Of a stretch of DNA of 64,000 nucleotides, positions 55,217 through 64,000 are shown piece after piece. The position numbers and the translations under genes are program-made. The DNA is from Owenia fusiformis (Eukaryota; Annelida; Polychaeta; Sabellida; Oweniidae): contig CAIIXF020000001.1 in NCBI GenBank assembly GCA_903813345.2, positions 9,835,598 through 9,899,597 of the forward strand, read 5' to 3'. How positions within the stretch are numbered: the first letter of the stretch is position 1; each line of letters starts with the position of its first letter. Under the pieces are notes generated by a model, which saw nothing but the letters and a program-made list of their open reading frames with translations, searched no databases and had not been told where the DNA came from.

Positions 55217-58123
55217 TTAGGGCTTCACTGTAGGGGAATAACAACGATCCCTCCAATCATCATATATGTCACGTCCAGGGTGAGTCCTCAAATATCTCCC
55301 TCTGTAAACTTTGGCTAGAGGCACTTTAACTGGAGACGTTCTCTTGTCATCATCCTGACTAGGAATTCTATGGTAGAAGTCTTCACTTTGTCCAGACACT
55401 TTACAAAATCTCTTGTCCATGTCACGCCTCTGCCCTCTGAAGCGGGAAAAATCAGTTCGATCTGCAGCTGTCCTCTTGGGTTGTGGTGATCTGTTTCTCA
55501 GCCTTAATTTTTCACGTCGACCTCCCTGTCTGTGTTTTACTTCACTCTCTCCATCTTTAGGCATTCCTGAGTCTACTTGGTGATCATCAAAACTTCCCGG
55601 ATTCTCTGGTTCAAAAGTCATTTTACACTCGCGATAGTTCAATACAGCTCCAGAGGCAGCTAGGAAGTCTGTGCCCAAAATTCCCTCAAAGTGAATATCA
55701 GCCACGACCACCTCCAAGTTCTGTACATGCCCGTCAATTTTCAAGCTAACTGGTATAACACCCTCCATATGCAAGAGTTGCCCACCTGCTTGCAAAATGG
55801 TCTTCTTAGGTGGCTTAAGCTGGGGCCTTTTGCGTTTAGGTATATTCTGGTAGACCGTTGAACTCATGATTGTGCTAGCGGCTCCAGAGTCAACTAAAAA
55901 TGAAACATTGGTGTCGCAAACTATGCCATGTGCCACTATCTTCTGAGTGTCCTTGGAAGACTGAACACCATTCCCCTGCAGAGATAGAAATTCAACGGTA
56001 GCAATCTGGCTAGATCTCTCTTGTGCTGCTTTATCTCGCTCTTCGACACGCTTCCTTGAATAACAATCAGCGATCCGGTGTCCAGGTTTGTGACAATAGA
56101 AACATTTTGGTTTATTGTTCATATTCACTCTATTTGTAGAATCCGATTTGGTTAACTTTATCAGGTCAACCATTTTCTCCAGGTTCCTGGTGCACGTTTC
56201 TTGCACAGCTTGTTGCATTTGTTTGACCATTTGAGCCATCTTCTGAAACACATCTTCCTTATTATCAGGAGTACTTATAGAGTTGCAGTACTCTTCCTCA
56301 GTATCAATGGCGTTTACTCTGAACTTTGGTTTTTGGCCTTTCCTTATTCGTTCTGATTCTATGTAGGACTCTTCTTTAAGCGCAACTTCGATGGCCTTAT
56401 CGAGAGTATTACACTCCTTTGCATGGATAGCCCTCCTGATCTCCTCCTCTAAAATGGCCTGCTCAAAACTCCGTCTAGCCAGACGATCTTGCGCCGCACG
56501 GCTCATTTCTGGATAGGCCAAAGCGGTGAGACGTCTTATATCCTGGCCCAATGTCTGTAGAGTCTCTTTGGGTTTTCGGATTCGCCCAACTAGTTCGGCC
56601 TCGTAGACCTCCGCCTTTCCACCAGGACCGAATCGCTTCTCTAAGGCTAAAAGGAGCTGATCATAGGTATAATCTTGCCCCATCTCTAATACCATTTGCT
56701 GGGCAGGGCCTCGAAGACTGGTGGCTAGAAACTGCCTCTTATCTTCCTCAGACCATTTATTAGCTTCCCCGCAGATCTCAAAATAAGCCCTATAGTCTTG
56801 CCATGGTGTATTCCCGTTATACACATCAGGTTTGATTCTGCTCTTGCTAGAAGTTCCAAGAGTCTCTTTGGAGAGTTTAGCACACAACTGAGAGCACATC
56901 TTAATAAGCTCTGTTGAGAGATGAGAATCATTAACGTTCTCCATCTTCTCAGGCCTTTCTATAGTGTTATGGCGCTTTGGACTCGAAGTTTCCTGGACAT
57001 CATCAAGTTCTTCTTGACACTGAGGTAAGTGAGGAGTCGGGATGTCACCACCATGCCCTCTCTCCAGCCAGTCCTCCATCGGACCTAACCCTCCATCTTT
57101 AGGTTGTTGATTACAATCTGCTGCATTATCTGGCGGCAATTCGGTATCAGGTCTCTGGCAAAACCTGTCTTGCCGAAGCAACCTCCAGGGCCTTTTCACA
57201 CCTGAAGTTGATGGCACTTGTATGGAACTGGCTTTAGACATACTGATGGGTTGCATCCGTTCTGTTTGGTTAGGATCTCTTCTAACCGATATTGCAGGCT
57301 TCTGAATTCTGGCCTCAGACCTACAATGACCACTAACATCACCCAGTGTCTGTGACTTACCTGGAGTAGTACGAAACTCAACAGGCATGTTACTCTGAAT
57401 TTGGTTGATGATTGATTTCTCCATGGCGTTTTGAAAATTTTCCATCTGACCCTTCATTTCCTGTAATTGTGCCTCCTGATGATCCTGACCAATACGAACT
57501 TGTTCTGCAATTTGATTGATGTTGTGTATTTGAGTGTTTTGAGACTCCGTAAGTCCTATGACCAACTTCTTTTGGGTTTCCACAACTTGAGTCATACATT
57601 TCTGTTGGGTCTCTGCTATTTTCTGCATCTGTCGTTGTTGAGCAACTAAAGTCTCACTAAAAATATCCATCTTTTGCTCAAATTTGCTTTCAACCATAGT
57701 GAGATCTTTTCTCAGTGTGTCCTCCTCTCTTAAACTCCTTGCCGGCCTGCCTAGGGCAGTAGAGGTTAAAGGAAATCTCGGTCTTCGGGGAGGATCGCCG
57801 ACATTCTGATTACTCGGTTCAAAGGGAGTTTTGGCATCTATCATTACACCTCCGGTCCAATACCCTGTACTCCATGAGCTGGGTAATCCCCTCTTCTCAA
57901 CATCTGTTTCTGGAGTTTTGGGTCTAGCTCCTTCCAAATGAGTGACCTTTCCAAAAGTATCACTCTGTGTATCAGTATCCCTCATTTCCTGTACAGTTGC
58001 ATCAGCTGCTCCTGGATTGTCAATTTCCATTGCGTCATTCTTGAAAAACACGGTTTTTTCAAGGTCACCATCTCCTACACCCTCTACATCCAGAGGAGGT
58101 GGCAAATTGGAATCTTGCTCCAT
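55217..58123 (-). CDS. gag-pro: Gag-protease polyprotein of element 2 (968 aa)
   Basis: The ATG at 58123 is preferred because MEQDSNLPPP aligns with the MEKEQDVPSPP start of element 1; an upstream non-ATG extension exists. Same order as element 1: GLPSSWSTGYWTG near the N-terminus, coiled coil at about 135-245, Gag core starting KPDVYNGNTPWQDYRAYFEI, zinc knuckle C-X2-C-X4-H-X4-C from residue 674, protease DSG at 745-747 with GILGTD downstream, and a basic tail with PVKVPLAKVYRGRYLRT then DDWRD and the stop. Intact frame, no polymerase. About 305 bp separate the stop from the 3' LTR. Expected role: particle formation and self-processing, with reverse transcriptase and integrase supplied by another element (inference). 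Confidence 0.9.
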   Translation of the reverse strand: MEQDSNLPPPLDVEGVGDGDLEKTVFFKNDAMEIDNPGAADATVQEMRDTDTQSDTFGKVTHLEGARPKTPETDVEKRGLPSSWSTGYWTGGVMIDAKTPFEPSNQNVGDPPRRPRFPLTSTALGRPARSLREEDTLRKDLTMVESKFEQKMDIFSETLVAQQRQMQKIAETQQKCMTQVVETQKKLVIGLTESQNTQIHNINQIAEQVRIGQDHQEAQLQEMKGQMENFQNAMEKSIINQIQSNMPVEFRTTPGKSQTLGDVSGHCRSEARIQKPAISVRRDPNQTERMQPISMSKASSIQVPSTSGVKRPWRLLRQDRFCQRPDTELPPDNAADCNQQPKDGGLGPMEDWLERGHGGDIPTPHLPQCQEELDDVQETSSPKRHNTIERPEKMENVNDSHLSTELIKMCSQLCAKLSKETLGTSSKSRIKPDVYNGNTPWQDYRAYFEICGEANKWSEEDKRQFLATSLRGPAQQMVLEMGQDYTYDQLLLALEKRFGPGGKAEVYEAELVGRIRKPKETLQTLGQDIRRLTALAYPEMSRAAQDRLARRSFEQAILEEEIRRAIHAKECNTLDKAIEVALKEESYIESERIRKGQKPKFRVNAIDTEEEYCNSISTPDNKEDVFQKMAQMVKQMQQAVQETCTRNLEKMVDLIKLTKSDSTNRVNMNNKPKCFYCHKPGHRIADCYSRKRVEERDKAAQERSSQIATVEFLSLQGNGVQSSKDTQKIVAHGIVCDTNVSFLVDSGAASTIMSSTVYQNIPKRKRPQLKPPKKTILQAGGQLLHMEGVIPVSLKIDGHVQNLEVVVADIHFEGILGTDFLAASGAVLNYRECKMTFEPENPGSFDDHQVDSGMPKDGESEVKHRQGGRREKLRLRNRSPQPKRTAADRTDFSRFRGQRRDMDKRFCKVSGQSEDFYHRIPSQDDDKRTSPVKVPLAKVYRGRYLRTHPGRDIYDDWRDRCYSPTVKP

Positions 58124-58161
58124 TTCAGGCGTATAATATGCAATATAAGATTTCACACGTT

Positions 58162-58179
58162 ATCCCACCGCTGCCACCA
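58162..58179 (-). other. Primer binding site of element 2, tRNA-Leu type
   Basis: The same 18 nt as element 1 on the minus strand, one base from the LTR (58181). Confidence 0.8.
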
Positions 58180-58180
58180 G

Positions 58181-61100
58181 TGTAACATTCAGCCTAATTA
58201 TGGTAGTGTGGATGTTGTTTAATAGACTGTGTCACTGTGGGTCTCAGGGTATACGTTAAATATACACGTGGGAAATCTGTACATAACATTCATATACAAT
58301 TTTATATATAACACATATATTGTGGCATTTATAGCCCATCAAATTAATACATGGAAATCGATGTTTTCAGTTACTGAGGCACTATATAAAAGTTCTTGAT
58401 ACGTGATCACTGTCAATAAAACACTAATTATAAGAGTCCTATATACGAAAATACTTGTACTCTCAATTGTCTCTTGAGCTCTGGACTTGTTCAATTCAGC
58501 TAGGTATAAATCTGGGAATAACAGTCTCTCATTACAGCTTCAGTGATTATGCCTTGGAATAACAGTCTCTCAATGAAGGCAAATCTCAAGCTGGCCTGAA
58601 ATAAAATAACTAAGTCTGGAATCAACTTAGTTCCTCAATCAAGCTGGAGTTATCTAAACTAAGTCGGGAAATGGCAAAGTTCCTCAATATGTGGAATCTA
58701 CCCAAGATTCCCCGTAGTTCCCAAATAAACTAAGTGTCTCGTACTTAGTTTCAATCAAAGTCATCCAGGTCGGGGGTGACACTATTCAACGTCCCCAACA
58801 GGCAACATCGATGAAGATCCTCTAAGTTCCTCAATATGTGGAATCTGCCTAAGATTCCCAGTAGCTCCTAAATAAACTAAGTGTCTCGTACTTAGTTACT
58901 CAACAAGTGGAATCTGCCTAAGATCCCTGGTAGCTCCCAAATAAACTAAGTGTCTCGTACTTAGTTTTCATCAAAGTCATCCAGGTCAGGGGTGACACTA
59001 TTCAACGTCCCCAACAGGCAACATCGATGAAGATCCTCTAAGTTCCTCAAGATGTGGAATCTGTCTAAGAATCCCAGTAGCTCCTAAATAAACTAAGTGT
59101 CTCGTACTTAGTTCCTCAACAAGTGGAATCTGCCTAAGATCCCTGGTAGCTCCCAAATAAACTAAGTGTCTCGTACTTAGTTTTCATCAAAGTCATCCAG
59201 GTCAGGGGTGACACTATTCAACGTCCCCAACAGGCAACATCGATGAAGATCCTTTAAGTTCCTCAATATGTGGAATCTGTCTAAGAATCCCAGTAGCTCC
59301 TAAATAAACTAAGTGTCTCGTACTTAGTTCCTCAACAAGTGGAATCTGCCTAAGATCCCTGGTAGCTCCCAAATAAACTAAGTGTCTCGTACTTAGTTTT
59401 CATCAAAGTCATCCAGGTCAGGGGTGACACTATTCAACGTCCCCAACAGGCAACATCGATGAAGATCCTTTAAGTTCCTCAATATGTGGAATCTGCCTAA
59501 GATTCCCAATAGCTCCTAAATCGATGAAGATCCTCTAAGTTCTTCAATATGTGGAATCTGCCTAAGATTCCCAGTAGCTCCTAAATCGATGAAGATCCTT
59601 TAAGTTCCCCAATATGTGGAATCTGCCTAAGATTCCCTGTAGTTCCTAAATCGATGAAGATCCTTTAAGTTCCTCAATATGTGGAATCTGCCTAAGATTC
59701 CCTGTAGTTCCTAAATCGATGAAGATCCTTTAAGTTCCTCAATATGTGGAATCTGCCTAAGATTCCCAGTAGCTTCTAAATCGATGAAGATCCTTTAAGT
59801 TCCTCAATATGTGGAATCTGCCTAAGATTCCCTGTAGCTCCTAAATCGATGAAGATCCTCTAAGTTCTTCAATATGTGGAATCTGTCTAAGAATCCCAGT
59901 AGCTCCTAAATAAACTAAGTGTCTCGTACTTAGTTCCTCAACAAGTGGAATCTGCCTAAGATCCCTGGTAGCTCCCAAATAAACTAAGTGTCTCGTACTT
60001 AGTTTTCATCAAAGTCATCCAGGTCAGGGGTGACACTATTCAACGTCCCCAACAGGCAACATCGATGAAGATCCTTTAAGTTCCTCAATATGTGGAATCT
60101 GCCTAAGATTCCCAATAGCTCCTAAATCGATGAAGATCCTCTAAGTTCTTCAATATGTGGAATCTGCCTAAGATTCCCAGTAGCTCCTAAATCGATGAAG
60201 ATCCTTTAAGTTCCCCAATATGTGGAATCTGCCTAAGATTCCCTGTAGTTCCTAAATCGATGAAGATCCTTTAAGTTCCTCAATATGTGGAATCTGCCTA
60301 AGATTCCCTGTAGTTCCTAAATCGATGAAGATATTTTAAGTTCCTCAATATGTGGAATCTGCCTAAGATTCCCAGTAGCTTCTAAATCGATGAAGATCCT
60401 TTAAGTTCCTCAATATGTGGAATCTGCCTAAGATTCCCTGTAGCTCCTAAATCGATGAAGATCCTCTAAGTTCTTCAATATGTGGAATCTGCCTAAGATT
60501 CTCAGTAGTTCCTAAATAAACTAAGTGTCTCGTACTTAGTTTCCAACAAAGTCATCCATGTCGGGGGTGACACTATTCAACGTCCCCAACAGGCAACATC
60601 GATGAAGATCCTCTAAGTTCCTCAATATGTGGAATCTGCCTAAGATTCCCTGTAGTTCCTAAATCGATGAAGATCCTTTAAGTTCCTCAATATGTGGAAT
60701 CTGCCTAAGATTCCCTGTAGTTCCTAAATCGATGAAGATCCTTTAAATTCCTCAATATGTGGAATCTGCCTAAGATTCCCTGTAGTTCCTAAATCGATGA
60801 AGATCCTTTAAGTTCCTCAATATGTGGAATCTGCCTAAGATTCCCAGTAGCTTCTAAATCGATGAAGATCCTTTAAGTTCCTCAATATGTGGAATCTGCC
60901 TAAGATTCCATGTAGTTCCTAAATCGATGAAGATCCTTTAAGTTCCTCAATATGTGGAATCTGCCTAAGATTCCCAGTAGTTCCTAAATAAACTAAGTGT
61001 CTCGTACTTAGTTTCCATTAAGTCATCCAGGTTGAGTGAAAATATTCTAAGTTCCTCAACAGCTCCTCCAAATGAGCTAAGTTTCTGGTACTTATTCTCA

Positions 61101-63757
61101 CTTCAGTCAGGCTGGAATATTGTATAATCTATGTCGGGAAATGACAGAGTTTCTCAATCCGGCAAAGTTCCTCAATCAGGCTTGAGTTATATAGACAATG
61201 TCGGGAAATGACAGAGTTTCTCAGTCCAGCTGTATTTCCTCAATCAGGCTGGAATATTCCTCAATCCAGCAGAGTCCTTCAAACAGGCTGGAGTTGCATC
61301 AACTATGTCGGGAAATGACAGAGTTTCTCAGTCCAGCTGTATTTCCTCAATCAGGCTGTAATATTCCTCAATCCAGCAGAGTCCTTCGAACAGGCTGGAG
61401 TTGTATCAACTATGTCGGGAAATGACAGAGTTTCTCAGTCCAGCTGTATTTCTTCAGTCAGGCTGGAATATTGTATAAACTATGTCGGGAAGTGACAGAG
61501 TTTCTCAATCCAGCAAAGTTCCTCAATCAGGCTGGAATAGTATGAACTTTGTCTGGGAATGGCAAAGTTCCTCAGTTCAGCAGTATTACTTCAGTCAGGC
61601 TGGAATATTGTATAAACTATGTCGGGAAATGACAGAGTTTCTCAATCCAGCAAAGTTTCTCAATCAGGCTGGAATATTATGAACTTTGTCTGGAAATGGC
61701 AAAGTTCCTCAGTCCAGCAGTATTTCTTCAGTTAGGCTGGAATATTGTATAAACTATGTCAGGAAGTGACAGAGTTTCTCAATCCAGCAAAGTTCCTCAA
61801 TCAGGCTGGAACAGTATGAACTTTGTCTGGAAATGGCAAAGTTCCTCAGCCCAGCGGTATTACTTCAGTCAGGCTGGAATATTGTATAAACTATGTCGGG
61901 AAGTGACAGAGTTTCTCAATCCAGCAAAGTTCCTCAATCAGGCTGGAACAGTATGAACTTTGTCTGGAAATGGCAAAGTTCCTCAGTCCAGCAGTATTAC
62001 TTCAGTCAGGCTGGAATATTGTATAAACTATGTCGGGAAATGACAAAGTTTCTCAATCCAGCAAAATTCCTCAATCAGGCTGGAATATTGTATAAACTAT
62101 GTCGGGAAATGACAGAGTTTCTCAGTCCAGCTGTATTTCTTCAGTCAGGCTGGAATATTATGAACTATGCCTAGCCTGGAAGTGACAACGTTCCTCAATC
62201 CAGCCGTATTTCTTCAGTAGGCTGGAATATTCCTCAATCCAGCAAAGTTCCTCAATCAGGCTGGAATATTCCTCAATCCAGCAGAGTCCTTCAAACAGGC
62301 TGGAGTTGTATCAACTATGTCGGGAAATGACAGAGTTTCTCAGTCCAGCTGTATCTCTTCAGTCAGGCTGGAATATTGTATAAACTATGTCGGGAAATGA
62401 CAGAGTTTCTCAATCCAGCTGTACTTCTTCAGTCAGCAAATTGATGAAAAATAATCGATCTAAAAATAGCTAAGTTTCTCAAGTTAGCTAAATTATGAAA
62501 AGAATAATGTAAGTTTCTCAATCTCAAAAAAATATCAAAGTTTCTCAAGTTAGCTAAATTATGGAAAGAATAATGTAAGTTTCTCAATCTCAAAAATATC
62601 AAAGTTTCTCAAGTTAACAATAGAAAAACATAAGTTGCTTAATAACGCCTGAAAATACAAGTTTCTGGCACTCCTTCTCAATCAGGCTGGAATAATGCAA
62701 ACTAAGTCTGGTATTGACAAAGTTTCTCGATCCAGCAGTAATTCTTCAGTCGGGTTGAAATATTCTAAAACCTTGCCTGGAAATGACAAAGTTTCTCAGT
62801 TCAGCAGTATTTCATCAAACGGGCTGGAATATTCTAAACTATGCCTGGAAATGACAAAGTTTCTCGGTCCAGCAGTAATTCTTCAATCGGGCTAAAATAT
62901 TCTAAAACTTTGCCTGGTAATGACAAAGTTTCTCAGTTCAGTAGTATTTCATCAAACGGGCTGGAATATTCTAAACTATGCCTGGAAATGACAAAGTTTC
63001 TCGGTCCAGCAGTACTACTTCAATCAGGCTGGAGTTATCTAGACTATGTCTGGAAATGACAAAGTTCCTCGATCCAGCAGTATTTCTTCAAACAGGCTGG
63101 AATATTCTAAACTATGTCTGGAAATGACAAAGTTCCTCGATCCAGCAAATCTTCTAAGTTTCTCATCAATCCTCAAATGAAACACTGGCACGGGAGATGT
63201 GTTCCAACCAAAAGTTGCCTACGTGTCTGATAGGAGCGATCCGGGCTCTGTATTTATACCCCAGACAGGTTTTGCACACGAACCTAACAAGTGATTAGTG
63301 GGCTGATGCAATACCTCGTCACCGGATGTAATCACTGAATCAGGATATTAGTTTCGTAAAAATAACTGGCTTCACTTACAAATCACGATCTCGGCTTTTA
63401 CACCCAATATCAATACATGTTTGGTACATAATCAACAAGATTATAGTATAAACTCAATAAATATAACCATAAATGATCGCTATCTAGTCTAATTACACTT
63501 CGATTTGATCGAATTGAAAGCAGGAAGTGATAATTTCTGTAAAATGATAGTCGAGAGTTCTCGATCAACCGTAACCATAGTCACTGGTAAAACTACCCGA
63601 TCAACATTAACCAAATCTGAACTCGATAAAATAAAAAGTTGCTAACACCTCTGTAAGTACAAATAAAGTGCTTTAATCGATACTACAATCAAAGATCTTA
63701 ATAATCTCAACTGTGAAGCACTTAAATCAAAAAATTTAAAATCAAAATTTTGTTACA
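58181..63757 (-). repeat. 5' LTR of element 2 (5577 bp)
   Basis: Direct copy of 49335-54911 at an offset of 8846 bp. It contains the same three arrays (about 58806-60986, 61136-62446, 62686-63156) and the promoter. Confidence 0.9.
63251..63258 (-). promoter_or_regulatory. TATA box in the 5' LTR of element 2
   Basis: Reverse complement tataaata. The conserved upstream block ('gcatcagccca.taatcacttg', 'aggttcgtgtgcaaaacc') lies just before it in the sense direction, as in element 1. Confidence 0.7.
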
Positions 63758-63761
63758 CTTC

Positions 63762-64000
63762 CTTGGCGGAAATAAATGTTCTTCGTTCAAAAGAAATCAC
63801 CTTGGAACTCTAAGCATTTTTGTAACAAATAAATGACTTTCCTGCTCAATGTAGTGACATTTACCACTGTCAGGAACAATAGGTGGCTAATATTAATTCT
63901 ATGATAAAATGTTTGAGATTTGAATTTAAAAAGTGCTGAATTGACGTTAGAAGTGTTTATGCCCAGTAGACCGATCAATAAGCTACTGTCCATTCATTAA
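63762..64000. other. Right flank of element 2
   Basis: AT-rich, no gene recognised; the minus-strand ORF at 63787-63993 has no clear protein character. Confidence 0.3.

Larger units (their letters stand above)
49335..63757 (-). mobile_element. Element 2: complete pol-less Gag-Pro LTR retrotransposon with 5.6-kb LTRs, 14423 bp
   Basis: Two 5577-bp direct LTRs (49335-54911 and 58181-63757) bound a 3269-bp interior. The target duplication is CTTC (49331-49334, 63758-63761). Ends are TGTAAC...GTTACA. The tRNA-Leu type primer site, purine tract, TATA context and ORF order match element 1. The LTRs are of identical length with one substitution noticed (50213 T versus 59059 A), so the insertion is very young. 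The LTRs together are 77 percent of the element. No polymerase genes. Confidence 0.9.

Noticed and set aside
58162-58179. tRNA gene fragment next to the LTR
   Set aside because: Only the 18 nt of a tRNA 3' end are present, at the exact primer-site position in both elements.

Overview
The window reads as nuclear DNA of an invertebrate animal, most likely a mollusc and perhaps a bivalve. The reasons are AT-rich sequence, GT-AG introns, short exons far apart, 'Cys-Cys-His-Cys' Gag genes, and dense families of small terminal-inverted-repeat (TIR) elements, some with runs of tccatccgtctgtcc or aagatggccgcc. The species assignment is inference. No rRNA, tRNA, CRISPR or bacterial-type operon was seen.

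Layout. 1-3.3 kb: a two-exon glycosyltransferase gene (minus). 3.4-8 kb: repeat fragments and small TIR elements. 6.5-15.9 kb: pieces of a decayed multi-exon minus-strand gene. One exon is split by a 5.1-kb DNA transposon (10757-15845) with TIRs made of 15-bp tandem repeats and a 9-bp target duplication. 16.8-18.1 kb: a foldback repeat and a 760-bp TIR element. 19.3-28.9 kb: the 3' half of a JmjC-domain gene (plus), whose introns hold a MITE, a LINE-ORF1-only insertion, an intronless short-chain dehydrogenase pseudogene with two stop codons, and a 5'-truncated LINE nested in another repeat. 29.1-31.1 kb: a large satellite-bearing TIR element. 31-37 kb: several MITEs and hairpins. 37.3-38.9 kb: the last two exons of a multi-pass membrane protein gene (minus).

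40.1-63.8 kb is dominated by two young, complete LTR retrotransposons in opposite orientation. Element 1 (40145-47275, plus) has 1924-bp LTRs and element 2 (49335-63757, minus) has 5577-bp LTRs. Each has a 4-bp target duplication, TG...CA ends, a TATA box in the LTR, a tRNA-Leu primer binding site and a polypurine tract, and each has only one open reading frame. That frame encodes Gag plus an aspartic protease and a conserved basic tail. There is no reverse transcriptase, RNase H or integrase, and no room for them: the stop codon is about 305-333 bp from the 3' LTR in both. Two diverged families share this design and keep their proteins intact, so this looks like a maintained lineage of pol-less elements that must borrow a polymerase. 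The transcribed part of both LTRs is a large array built on a shared core close to GAGGAACTTAG. The upstream (U3) part of element 2 is recognisable inside the unrelated TIR transposon at 17283-18042. These linked observations are the strongest candidate for something undescribed here.
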